Source: Nannochloris sp. 'desiccata' (lineage: Eukaryota; Chlorophyta; Trebouxiophyceae; Chlorellales; Chlorellaceae). Taken from it: DNA of 64,000 bases. The notes under the pieces are model-generated. The model ran no database searches. It had not been told where the DNA came from and worked only from the letters and a program-made list of their open reading frames with translations. This document shows, one piece after another, positions 41,590-52,429 of this stretch (position 1 is the first letter of the stretch; every line of letters begins with the position of its first letter). Location of the stretch: positions 124,001 to 188,000 of the forward strand of contig JAGTXX020000009.1 in the NCBI GenBank assembly GCA_019044685.2. The letters are read 5' to 3'. The position numbers and the translations under genes were made by a program.

Positions 41590-44500
41590 TTAAGCCAAAC
41601 TACCATCTCCGCCATCAGTCGCTGCACTGGGACTCAACATTTCCGGGGCACCAGCAGCACCTGTTCTCGCCCTCATCACAGCCTCATCCAATCTATACCC
41701 AAGCAAATCTTTTCTGGTTACAATCCCTCTCACACGATTCCTCTCGTCCACCACCACCAAATGCCTCAATCCCATAGTAGAAAACAGCACATACGCTCTT
41801 TCTACACTGAAAGACTCAGGCACCCTATACGCTGCCATATTGATGTATGGAGTTAAATCCAAGGTTTCATCCCACAAGGCTGGAGCAGTAGGAAAGTGTT
41901 GAGGAGTCGGTGGTCGGCCTTCTAGCACCGCTAATTGCTGTTCCTCTTCTCTCGCGAGTATATTTGGGTCTATATGGTGATGATTAAGATCTGGGTAAGT
42001 TAATTCTAAATGTTGGGCAGTTCCACGACGGACAGCTTCCAGCAGCAGGCGCAGCAGGTGATCACGTGCAACTATGCCAATGAACACGCCACTGTTGTTG
42101 TCACTGGTGTAGCCCGCATAGATGTCTTGTTGCTCAGCTGCCGCAGCATACGGGGAGCTGGCAGAGTTGTGCAGAGCAGTACCAGCACCGTTTGTATCAG
42201 CACCGTATTCTTTAGAAAGATTGCGAGAAGAGTGATCACCACTGTTGGTAGCGTCAGAAGGACCTCCATTTTTATTAATAGCATTCCCGATGTGGGTATT
42301 GCCACTATGGCGACTGCTATCCTGATGAACTAACACAGGTCGTACTACCGGAAATCCATTATGCCTGGTTGATCGTAACACATCCCGTACTTCCCCTAAT
42401 CTCATTTTCTCTCGTAACGTAACTACAGGTGCTGCCATCACGTATCGAACTTCCAATAAATCTAAAGAGACGTCTGTAATCGGCAACTCTTTGGGCAAGA
42501 AAGGAACGCATTTTACCTCTAATAAACCATGATAGAGAGAATGCGAGGCTGCATCAGCAACCCATTTCGCAAGCATAATGGCCACCATTGCTGGCAACAA
42601 GATTCGAACGTCGTTACTCATTTCCATGATGATCACTGCAAGTGCCAACGTCATCCTCGTCACCCCGCCCATAAAGGCGCCAGCACCAATCAAGGCAAAT
42701 GCACCCGGATCGATCCATGCCCAGGGAGAAGGAGGTAAGAACACACCAGGGGGTGCACCTTCGGAACCAGCTCCGTGAGAAGCAGCTATATTCACTGTAA
42801 CAAGGCCGATTAATCTCCCGATACAGGCGCCAATTAACAACATTGGAACGAACGTTCCTGAAGAGATCGCACTGCCAGCAGTTACTGCTGCGCCTACAAA
42901 ATAGAAAACAAGCATACACAAGATCGCTGCGTATCCAAATTCTTTATGCGTACCCCTAGACAGTAAATGGCGAATTGCATCTTCCCCAGTAACCGACATC
43001 AATGTTGCAAGTTCGTTATACGCTTTAGGGACAGTAATATTCCCTTTTTCAGGGTCTGTATCCCAATCGGGAGGTATATCTGACGTGGCTGCAGCAGGAG
43101 AACACGTGTAAAGCTCTATAGTGTCTTCTACAATGCGTTGGATGCGAGGGGGCGTGCCCTCGGGGCAGACCGGGGTCGATTCACCCTGAATGACCACACA
43201 TTGAGTGGGTGTACACGGGAAGAATAATGGTAATAATGTTCCTAAAGTAACGAATAATATAATCAAAATACAGGGTTCGGCCATTTTTTGGAACTTAGTT
43301 CTCAAGAGTTCCGCACGAAGGCGAGTAACTCTCAAGTTGATAAAAGTAAAAAAGATGGCCATCAAACCTGAAACAAGGCCACAGACCGCAGCAGGAAGGA
43401 CTGCAAAGACGTGATTTGTTAACTGAGTTTGTACTTCAAAGAACACTGTGGAAGCCTCTTTATCGAACAAACCAAAAGTGCCGTCCCGCACAGCGCTCAC
43501 AGCAGATCTCAACGTATCGGCAGTAAGAACAGCAAGCATGCAGGCAAAGAAAATTTGCCACCCTAAAGCTTGCTGCCAAAATGAGGCGACTTCTTCGAAA
43601 ACGAATAATAAACCACCGATTGGCGCAGAGAAAGCTGTGGCCACACCGACAGCAGCACCTGCCGTTACAAAATCTCTTTTGTCTTTAGGGTTTTGAAATC
43701 TTTTTAGTAGGCCAGAGTCCCATCCTAACGTCGTCGAATGCCCTTGAGACATTCCTGATGCTATTGTTGCTCCTATATGCACCATTGGGCCTTCAGGGCC
43801 GACAGGAAGCCCCGAACCGACAGCCAAGGCGGCAGATAAAAATTTCACTCCTAGCGTTTTAAGATTCATTACCTTCGGCATATGACAGCCATTTAGATAT
43901 GACATAACCTCAGCGACACCCGCGCCTGCTGCTTCAGGTGCTATATTTACTACTAGCCATGTAGAGGCATACACAAGTGCTAGAGAGTAACTCACATTGA
44001 ACACCCAGCCAATTGAAATGTGTGCATGACCGAGTAACCACCGTGTTCCGTGGTTTTTAATAAAAGCAAGCGTATGTATTAAGAAATGTAAAGTAAATCC
44101 TACTGTTCCCACTGCGATTCCAATGGCAGCCATTAATAACCAACGATCCCAATATCGATTCCAAGGCTGAGCAGAAAGCCATCGACGATAAACTCTAGAA
44201 CTAGGGGCTAGATAATCGATAGATTCATGGGCTTGGAGTTTGCGTTTTTCACGCGTAGTGTAGGTATGGCTTGTATGTGCGCTTTCCATATCATTGCCAC
44301 GTGTAAAGAGACCAACAAGTGAGGAGCGGCGGCGGCGAGATGTGTTGAGCAAGTCGTTGGTGCTTTCGTTGTTGTTACCGAAGTCTGCTGCGTAAGCTTG
44401 AGCGCCTGGGATTTCGTAGTCTGCATCAGTGAAACGGCCGTTTCCGGAAGGGGTATGTAGACCGCTCCCTCCAAGATTGACTGCATAGGGAAAAGTAATA

Positions 44501-44682
44501 ATAATTGACGGCAGGTTCAGAATAAATGCCGTGATAAAGCGAGAAAAGCTTGGTATCTGCTCTGATAAAATATTCTTGGGGCATTAACTGGAAAGAGAAA
44601 AATATCAGCTTCTCATCGATGCAAATTGCATACCTGGAGCTGAAGAAGAGGCCCCGTTTCGTAAAGGCGTTTGCTCATCCAT
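41590..44682 (-). CDS. CLC: CLC-family chloride channel/transporter with C-terminal CBS domains
   Basis: Anion channel or anion/proton exchanger. Exons 44634-44682 (MDEQTPLRNGASSSAP) and 41590-44480, 979 residues. Typical CLC motifs: GAGVAEVMSYLNG where most members have GSGIPE, the gate-glutamate segment GSGLPVGPEGPMVHIGA, GVATAFSAPIGGLLFVFEE with the glutamate pair used for protons, and SSGTFVPMLLIGA (GxFxP). About 18 helical segments are spread over residues 130-650. The C-terminus carries two CBS domains, the first interrupted by a long Asn/Ser-rich insertion, the second at about 885-950 (PESFSVERAYVLFSTMGLRH). Two conserved gating glutamates are intact, so exchange activity is possible. 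The selectivity-filter Ser and Pro are replaced by Ala (see findings). Confidence 0.93.
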
Positions 44683-45163
44683 TTCGATCCCTACTGCTTG
44701 GGGTTTGTGAGACTAGTTTTTCAGACGCTTAACAAGGGCAGATGCCCCAACCTATAACGAAATGCGATCTAGTATATAGAGCTGGGCGGTTTACTAATAG
44801 AGGTTGTTCAGACCGCAACGTGAAGGCCCTCAGCAGTGATCGTCGGCCAACAGTAAACACAAGTAGTCTCAGTACCAAGAACTGGTGGTTTGATCAAGCA
44901 CCTAGACCATCGATATTTGTTCATATATATTTGTTTCTGAGAATGCAGCTAGGCAAATGTGATTTTTTCTGGTTTCATAAGGCGCTCCGTTCAGAGAGTT
45001 TACCCTTCGTTGCCATAAAAGTCACTGCTACTCTTGAATTCAATGATCCGGGCAGAGAAAGGTTAATGAATAACGATTCATTGTAGCGGAACAGCTTGCT
45101 GAGGCATCTCATTCTACTTTTGAGCCTCGATCACTTGATTACATCAAAAAAACCACTGACTCG
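44683..45163. promoter_or_regulatory. Divergent intergenic region between CLC and NSE3
   Basis: 481 bases holding both start regions. An open frame at 44742-45086 (plus) shows no recognisable protein and is treated as chance. Confidence 0.45.
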
Positions 45164-46377
45164 ATGTCTCAACGCCCAAAGCGCTTACAGCGCCCTGCTT
45201 CTAGATTTCAGGACCTGGAAGATAGCGACGCTGATGAACAAATCCAGCGTGCAACAAGACGGCGACCCAACAGAGGTATTGCTGAACATGTTTAAATTTC
45301 AAATTTGATCTGCGTCTTCATTTGAATTTTATCACTAAATCAATTGAATTATTTATCACTACAGGTGCTGACGATGAAGAAGAAAAGGAGTATGATCCCG
45401 AAGACACCGTTGGCGATCCAGAAGACCATGAAGTTGAAGATGAGGAAGAACCGGACGACGACGACAACGGAGCTGGACCAAGCAGAGGCAGAAAAGGGAA
45501 ACAACTGAAAGCTGTAGCTCGCAACAAGAACAACAACAACACCAAACCAAAGTGCACCCACGTTCGTGTCCAACAACAAGAGATTGTTGATGATGACGGG
45601 CCAATCCCTGTGGACAGAGCGGCGATGCAACATGCAGAAAATTTAATCATCAACTACAACAACGACGCTGAACAACTCCGCCAAGAGGCTCTTAATAGGG
45701 GCGGCGGTCCTACAAGACAAGGAATCGACGCACTGGTACGCCTTGTAGTCCGCCATATGATCTTTTCCAACACAGAGAAACCAGGAATCCCTATTTCACG
45801 CACTGAAGTAACAAAGCTGGTTGCTGAAAATTCAGCCTGTTTTTCCAAAAGGCCCGGCTTGCCATCTTTAATTATTGCAATCGCACAAGCCAAACTGGCA
45901 GAATGCTTTGGTATGGAGATGGTCGAATTAATAAAACCCCGTTTCAATACGAAAGATCGTATCGCTGGACAGCCTCCCACTGCAACACCAGCACCAGGAG
46001 AAGGCACCAAACATTTTGTTTTAAGAAGCATTGTCCCGTCCGGTCTTTATGTTGCTACTATTGCAAAGCGAAATTGCGCTGCTTCAAACGCATTTTTAGC
46101 CGTGGTGTTGTCTATTATTGATATGGCAGGGGGTTCTATTGAGGAAACAGAGCTTTGGAAACATCTAGGTGACTTGGCAGTCGAAAAGGCGGAGGAGCAC
46201 CCGCACTTGGGCATGCCTCACGATTTGATGGAGGAGTTCATTAAAAAGAGGCAGGTGCATGTAGAAAGGGTTGCTGGAAATGATGGAGCTGAGCTGTATT
46301 ATAGTATTGCAGAGAATGCAGTGAGTGAAGTAGGTGATGAAATTTTGAAATCATTTTATCAAGATGAATTTTCTTAA
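45164..46377 (+). CDS. NSE3: NSE3/MAGE-domain subunit of the SMC5-SMC6 complex
   Basis: Non-SMC element that, with NSE1 and NSE4, forms the DNA-binding head of the SMC5/6 repair complex. Exons 45164-45275 (MSQRPKRLQRPASRFQDLED, basic) and 45365-46377, 374 residues. An acidic low-complexity region (residues 38-75) precedes the MAGE homology domain from about residue 130: DALVRLVVRHMIFSNTEKPG, ISRTEVTKLVAENSACF, AIAQAKLAECFGMEMVEL, then YVATIAKRNCAASNAFLAVV and IEETELWKHLGDLAV, which follow the two winged-helix order of MAGE proteins. MAGE families are single-copy in algae and plants, so NSE3 is the natural identity. Confidence 0.9.
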
Positions 46378-46623
46378 AAATAATTAATCTGCCACAGGGA
46401 CTATTTGTTATATTATTAAAGTTCTGTTCCTTATTTCTCTCGGTCTTTCGTTCTATATAGAGGAAAGATGCTTAAAACTGGCTTGACTTTTCTATTTTGT
46501 TTATTATTCTAATACATCATACACAATTAGTACACAAGAGACCGTTACTAGAGAAAGAAAAACTACACGTGGGCTCAATGCAAATAAGGCAGCAGGAATG
46601 CTGGCTGCGTATTCCACAAATCT

Positions 46624-47478
46624 TTACTTTCCTCCATTCATTTTGATGTAATCCTGGACCCCCTTTGATGTACGTGACGACCTTCTTGCAGCTGCGATCC
46701 CTTCTGCATCGGCACCTTCTTCCACCACAGGGGCTGCTATCACATTCAATGGCGATACAGAGCTTTTCCTACTCTTCTTTCTTTTACTAAAATCACCAAG
46801 TCCACTAGAGACATGAGCTGCAGTAGGATCGTACGTCTTTTCAGTAAGGGAGAGGAAAGAAGCGTCTTGAAAATTGCGTTTTCTTCCTTCTGCTCGATTT
46901 GTTTTTACTCCACAGGCGTTGCATAGTCTTCGACCACATCGGCCTGGTCGCCAGTATGCAGAGTAAGTTGCTCCACACTCGCAACGTTGGTTATTTGGAG
47001 CTGGAGTAAGACTGCTTTTGGGAATCGTGCATGGTGCTCTTTTAGGAATTATGTTGGTGGCGCTCGAGCTATTGGGGAGTGCAGGAGTGGGTGCAGGAGA
47101 AGGAGGAGGAAGATGCGAGTATTTTCGCTTTTCGTTGAATAATTCAGCAGGTATACCGGTAAACGTAGCTACTGGCAGTTCAATGTAGACTGGCATGGGA
47201 GTACTTGGCTCTAGGACTGGTGGAGAAGAGCCCTTGATGCCTCCTCCGACGGTGCTCGAAGCTATTGCCCTAGGGTTCTTGTTCTTGCCTCCAGGTATGA
47301 AGATAAACGAGAGACTATTATTGAAAACACGGCTGCGATGTCGCCTAGAAGCAACAGACGGAAGCCCATGCGCAGAAGGAGGAAGTCCGAGGCTGAACTC
47401 ATCTCGAGAGAAATGTTTGGTTGAGCGACTTGGAGAGCTAATTAAAGCCTCTGCAGCAGCAGCGGCTAGGATATTCAT
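46624..47478 (-). CDS. GATA-like zinc-finger protein
   Basis: Probable DNA-binding regulator. The open frame extends upstream to 47574 but without an ATG; the first in-frame ATG at 47478 gives 284 residues (MNILAAAAAEALISSPSRS). An upstream exon cannot be excluded. The zinc finger is at about residues 165-195: RCECGATYSAYWRPGRCGRR followed at once by LCNACGVK. This is the GATA finger pattern with WRPG and LCNACG, but the first cysteine pair is C-x1-C instead of C-x2-C. After the finger comes a basic region (RAEGRKRNF and KRKKSRKSS), as expected for DNA contact and nuclear import. N-terminal half is Pro/Ser-rich. Confidence 0.75.
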   Translation of the reverse strand: MNILAAAAAEALISSPSRSTKHFSRDEFSLGLPPSAHGLPSVASRRHRSRVFNNSLSFIFIPGGKNKNPRAIASSTVGGGIKGSSPPVLEPSTPMPVYIELPVATFTGIPAELFNEKRKYSHLPPPSPAPTPALPNSSSATNIIPKRAPCTIPKSSLTPAPNNQRCECGATYSAYWRPGRCGRRLCNACGVKTNRAEGRKRNFQDASFLSLTEKTYDPTAAHVSSGLGDFSKRKKSRKSSVSPLNVIAAPVVEEGADAEGIAAARRSSRTSKGVQDYIKMNGGK

Positions 47479-47823
47479 CGCTAGACTTGATACTATACTC
47501 GAGCAAATATCAAGAGGGAGAGAAGCATTCAATGGAAAGAAAATTTCCTCGAAGGCATTTGATCTTCGTTCCACAGATTATCGAAGCAGTTGCTACGCCA
47601 ACGGAACTTAGGTCTCAGATATGGATAAATGAAAGCTTTAATACTGACTACAAGAATACAATTCAAAAAAATGAGACGATTTTGGTTGCCTCGAGGATGA
47701 ATTTGCATTTCTGGATTTTCGTTCGAGGCAACAATGTGGTCTTGGACAGAAGAAAGACCACAGCACAACAAGCATAGCACGTTTCCCTGCTGATCCGAGA
47801 AGGAGAGTAGATATAATTACATT
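47479..47823. other. Spacer between GATA and ankyrin genes (both minus strand)
   Basis: Contains the 5' region of the GATA gene. A minus-strand frame at 47529-47780 that starts with a Cys/Leu-rich segment could be a leader or an upstream exon, but no convincing splice to the GATA frame was found. Confidence 0.4.
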
Positions 47824-48609
47824 CTAAGATTCAAAGTCTTCTTCATCATAATTCATTTCAACTCTAGGCTTCTTCGCTACGGCAGGCCCTTCTTCCAGTT
47901 CTCTTTTCTGCTTCTCACCATCTCCGCCACCGGTGCCTGCTACCGCCTCTTCGCCATTACTTTCCTTTGTAGCTGCGAATGGCCCAAGATCTGGACCTAT
48001 TGCATCAGCATCAGCAGTAGGTTTTATAGGAGCTGCTACAGTACCAATAGTACTAGTGGGTTTTGTAGGGGCAAATCGTTCAGCATTTCTTTCTTTCCTA
48101 TTTTGTATTTCAGCAGCCTTTGCTTCAGCCACCTCCGCTTCTGCCGCTTCCAGCATTTCTCTGATATCATCGCATCCTTCTTTGCACATGTCACGAGCAG
48201 TTTTACCTGCCTTGGTCGTTGCCAGGGGATTTGCATCACGTTTTAATAGCAAGGCAACGACATCCTTGTGCCCTTGTTGCGACGACATAATTAACGAGTT
48301 TGCCCCTGTCCTCGCATTTTTGCTGTTTACTTTTATACCAGCTGTTATAAGCAACCTAGCGCACTCTGCGTGACCCTTTTGAGCTGCAAAGTGCAACGCA
48401 TTCATGTTATCAGAAGCTCCAAGCGTAACATTAACACCTGCAGCAATCAACGCCTTTACTATATTTTTATGCCCAGCCCAAGCAGCAAGCATCAGAGGAG
48501 TGCGCTGATGCTGGTCTCGGGCATCCAGATTTGCCTTCTCTCCAACGGCTGCGGTTACTGCGACTAGATCGCCATTGCGTGCAGCGTTGTGAAGTGAATT
48601 GCTGGCCAT
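47824..48609 (-). CDS. Ankyrin-repeat protein with acidic C-terminus
   Basis: Single exon, 261 residues. About four ankyrin repeats fill residues 3-135: SLHNAARNGDLVAVTAAV, TPLMLAAWAGHKNIVKALI, NALHFAAQKGHAECARLLI, NSLIMSSQQGHKDVVALLLK. A charged coiled-coil helix (about 145-185) follows, then a low-complexity stretch with KKPRVEMNYDEEDFES at the end, combining a basic and an acidic patch. No membrane or catalytic domain; the role would be protein binding, partner unknown. Confidence 0.88.
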   Translation of the reverse strand: MASNSLHNAARNGDLVAVTAAVGEKANLDARDQHQRTPLMLAAWAGHKNIVKALIAAGVNVTLGASDNMNALHFAAQKGHAECARLLITAGIKVNSKNARTGANSLIMSSQQGHKDVVALLLKRDANPLATTKAGKTARDMCKEGCDDIREMLEAAEAEVAEAKAAEIQNRKERNAERFAPTKPTSTIGTVAAPIKPTADADAIGPDLGPFAATKESNGEEAVAGTGGGDGEKQKRELEEGPAVAKKPRVEMNYDEEDFES

Positions 48610-48919
48610 GGATGAGTGATTAATTAAGTGATCGAAGGTGGAATAAATGACAACTGGGCCTTGGGCGCTGGGTTTTCAAGGACTGTGAAATTATTCAAAG
48701 TTTTTGAATATGCAAAATTAACCTGTGAATTTACTTTAGAAGGTGTTTGAAGCTTTCACAAGTTTGAATTTTTCTGCAAGTCTATGTAGCCTCCTGCCAA
48801 CTGCTGCACCCCAGCATAATTTATTTCATGATATTTGACAAGTTTAGCATTTAAACTTGACACTGGCTGCCTAGATCGGTTAATTCCCAAACCTGCCGGC
48901 AGGGTTAAAAATATAGTTC
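48610..48919. promoter_or_regulatory. Divergent region between the ankyrin and DHODH genes
   Basis: 310 bases, AT-rich, containing both start regions. An AATATAG element lies eight bases before the DHODH start codon, too close for a TATA box. No gene recognised. Confidence 0.4.
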
Positions 48920-50258
48920 ATGTCAATTCTCCCAACTTTGGTAAGCAATCAAACTTTACTCGCACAGCCTTACCTTCTCACCCATCGCGATCTAACAGTA
49001 ATTATTAATTCATAGCTGATAAAACCCTTAACACCGCCCCATTATTTCTTTGCAGCGTCGCCTGGCCTATGTTGCCGCAGGTGCAGCCGCTGGCTCTCTT
49101 GCCGTTTATCGCAACGACCCTAAACAACTTCATTTCGATGTTGTCAGCTCAACTGGAGCTCTAGTACGTTTATTAGATGCCGAAACAGCACATAACCTAG
49201 GTATCATGGCTGCTAAAATGGGTTTCTTCCCGAGAGAAACCCGTCCTGACCCCCCATCCCTTGCTACAACAGTGTGGGGCAGGAAATTCCCTAATCCCAT
49301 TGGAATGGCTGCTGGATTCGATAAACACGCTGAAGTGATTGAACCATTACTTGGAATCGGTTTTGGATTTGTAGAAATTGGCTCAGTAACTCCACTTGAA
49401 CAACCTGGTAACCCAAAGCCCCGCTGCTTTCGTTTAAAAGAACACCAAGCTGTAATTAACAGATATGGCTTCAACAGCGAAGGCGTCGATGCTGCACAAG
49501 GTCGCCTTGATGCATTGCGAAAGAAACAACAAGAACAAGGCGTTCCTCTTTTCCCCGCCGGGATTGTCGGTGTGAATCTCGGCAAAAATAAAACAAGCCC
49601 AGATGCTGCTGCTGATTACACTACAGGAGTTTACAAACTCGGCCCATATGCAGACTATTTAGTAATCAACATCTCGTCACCCAACACGCCAGGCCTACGA
49701 GCCTTACAAAGCCGAGCTGAGCTAGAAAGTTTAGTCAAAGCCGTCAAAGCAGCTCGGGACCAAATGCAATGGAATAAGAACGGACTCAATGGTGGAACCC
49801 CTCCTCCATTGCTTGTCAAGATTGCACCTGATTTGACTGAAGCTGATAAAGCTGATATCGCTGCTGTAGCTATGAAACAAGGTGTCGATGGCTTAATTGT
49901 TTCGAATACCACCATCGAGCGTCCGGGGTCAATTCCAGACCATCCTCATGGGAAAGAAACTGGGGGTCTTTCCGGAGCGCCATTATTTGAACCGAGTACT
50001 GAAGTGCTGAGAGATATGTATAAATTAACAAAAGGGAAGATTCCCATTATTGGCGTTGGCGGTGTATCCACAGGACAGGATGCGTATGATAAGATAAAAG
50101 CTGGGGCCTCTTTGGTGGAGTTGTACTCTGCGTTTACGTATGAAGGGCCTTCCTTAGTGCCTAGAATTAAGAAGGAGCTTGCGCAATGTCTGGAAAAGGA
50201 TGGGTATAAAAATGTTGCTGAAGCTGTCGGTGCAGATCATCATAGGAAGAAAAAGTGA
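48920..50258 (+). CDS. DHODH: Dihydroorotate dehydrogenase (quinone), mitochondrial class 2
   Basis: Fourth step of pyrimidine synthesis; FMN enzyme of the inner mitochondrial membrane using ubiquinone. A seven-codon first exon 48920-48940 (MSILPTL) is followed by 49056-50258 in phase 0, 407 residues. The N-terminus RRLAYVAAGAAAGSLAVY is the hydrophobic membrane anchor. Class-2 features: GMAAGFDKHAEV, FVEIGSVTPLEQPGNPKPR, NRYGFNSEG, VGVNLGKNK, and NISSPNTPGLR with the catalytic Ser characteristic of class 2; FMN-phosphate binding by IGVGGVSTGQDAYDKIKAGA. The short first exon was found only by looking for a start before the acceptor TTTCTTTGCAG. Confidence 0.96.
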
Positions 50259-50470
50259 AAATTGCTGAAACTCATTTGGTATACTAAATCTTCTTAGATA
50301 GTATATATCTGTGAAAAAGCTATATTGTAATGCACACTTCGATGTCATTTAAGATATTCACTAACTCAATTATTTACTATACTACCGGCAGTACTATAAT
50401 TTATTAATTAATTAAATCAAATGGTTGTCAACACAGTCAACGTCACCACAAAAAATTTCCAAATCTATTC

Positions 50471-52253
50471 TTAGTCTCTTTCAAGGTCTACATATATTTC
50501 AGGCAACCCTTCATCAATCTCGTTGGGATCCCACAGAGCAGCATCTTTTAGTTTAGAACTCTTGACAAATGCATCCCATTCTTTCTTCATTGCTGGATCC
50601 CATGACTCCGGATCATTCCCTAGAGCACCACCGGCATCATCATCTTCTTCTTCATCATCATCATCATCAAGAGTACCGGTGGCGTCATCAGCTCCTTGTA
50701 CTGCCTTTGACGACTGTATTCTCTGTACAGCAGCAAAGACGGAAGAATCAACCATTGCACTGCCATCGTCGTCAGTTCCTAGAGCTTGTTTAAATCGATT
50801 GCGTTGTCTATCAAGTCGTCGCCGAGAGCGAGCTCGTTGAACTGCATTTTGCTCAGCTTGAGCGCTGCTAACAGATTTTTTGCGGAAGAATAGACCGAGT
50901 GCAGTGATTGCAAGGACGCCAGCACCGAGTGCAACAGCTTGGGGGTTGTCCGCTACGGACGATTTGATTCTATTTGCATCAAAATTGGCTATTGGGGAGG
51001 GGAGAGATACGCACGGTACATTTATTCTATTTTGTACCTTATCTTGCCAAATTTCTTTCATTGACTCTGCTGTTTTCGTTAATTGCTGTACATGAGTAGA
51101 AGAGGTAGATGAAGAAGATACAGCCTGTGACTTTTGTTGAGATGCCGCAGGTGCTGTTTTTGTTGTTGCCCTATTGACCCCGACTGCGTGTTGCTGCTGA
51201 GGTGTCTTTGTAGTTAATTGACCGATCGTCCGACTGATTTCTACCCTCTTTTCAGAGATAAAAGACCGTATTTGCTCAGTACGCTGCAGCAATTCTTGCT
51301 CCAAAGTAATTACCACCTCTTGTGTACTTCTAAATTGCCCTTCCGACAGCGATCTTATTCTTTCAGTTAGCTGATGCATTTCTGCTTTGAACCGAACAGC
51401 TACAGACTCAAGTTCTGAGGCAGTATTAAGTGTAGTAGAACTCTTCTCGGTCTGATTTTCCTGATGTTTTGGTGGTGGGGGAGGAGCTTTCTGCTTGGTT
51501 GGTGCTATTGCAGTCCCTTTATTACTGGCCGACCCCGACGCCTGCTGACTCAGTGCCTCAGCTTGTTGTTTAATAGCTTTAACAGCTTGCATCAACACGT
51601 CTTGAGCTTCGATTACTTGCTTTTCAAGCACAGTGCCGATCTTTTCTACTTGAGATTGCACTTCAGGTGCCAGCTGGCGTTGTGCGTCTTCCAAGTTACT
51701 GAGAATAATTCCAGCGCCTGCTTCCGCTGAGCCCTTTAAATCGTTTAATATCTCTCCAGCTTGTTGAGAAGCGGTTTGTAAATTGGTCAATTGTTCAGAC
51801 GTGAGCTGGGTAAGGCGTTCAAGTGCAGCTGTGGGAGCTTCAAGCAGCCTTTCGCTTTCGATAGCTGGGAATTGAGGCGACGGGGATTCGATATTTTCAG
51901 TTGTCGTGCCAGTGGTGGTGGATTGTTCCTGTGTGTCAGGCTGCTCTGGAACACTTGTATCTATATTTGTCCATTTACTGTCGCGATGATGGCGCCGGGC
52001 GACATACGGACTATCCGCACCAAAGAATGATTCCAACCTCTGGAGGTCTCGATTGTTGCCAGCAGTTCCGTGAGTGGCAATCTACGCATATCGAAAAATC
52101 CAAAAAATAGTTTCAGTTATTTGCGAGGGCTTTAGATAACAAAAATATGCAGTAAACACTTACATTGGGTCGTCGGTTACTGGGATTTTTATTTTTATCT
52201 TGCAGCACAAGGCCGCACGGCCGAATGCCTGACTTTTGGGCAATGATCTGCAT
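50471..52253 (-). CDS. Coiled-coil protein with one membrane helix, function unknown
   Basis: Exons 52164-52253 (MQIIAQKSGIRPCGLVLQDK) and 50471-52081, 566 residues, phase 0. Not recognised. After LQRLESFFGADSPYVARRHH comes a long amphipathic helical region (residues ~95-370) with repeated Gln/Glu/Leu patterns reminiscent of apolipoprotein or plastoglobule-type helices (ALERLTQLTSEQLTNLQTAS, QRQLAPEVQSQVEKIGTVLE). One hydrophobic helix near residues 420-440 (NPQAVALGAGVLAITALGLF) is followed by a basic segment RARSRRRLDRQRNRF and an acidic C-terminus with a run of Asp/Glu and WDPNEIDEGLPEIYVDLERD. The N-terminus could be an organelle presequence. Shares a 176-base divergent spacer with TBCE. 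Confidence 0.7.
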
Positions 52254-52429
52254 AGTTCAGATATAATTAATGGCAAATGGCTAATTGATTGTTGACTTTT
52301 AAGATGTCTTATATATTTTCTTTAGGGTTTCTTTAGCTGTCTTTGAACGCTTCTTACTTTCAGAACTAAAAATGCATTCCTAGCAAGTTGCATAGCACAT
52401 CATACAAAAAAAACATACCGGAAGGTGGC
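52254..52429. promoter_or_regulatory. Very short divergent promoter between the coiled-coil gene and TBCE
   Basis: Only 176 bases separate the two start codons, so both promoters overlap. AT-rich; no defined element recognised. Confidence 0.4.
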
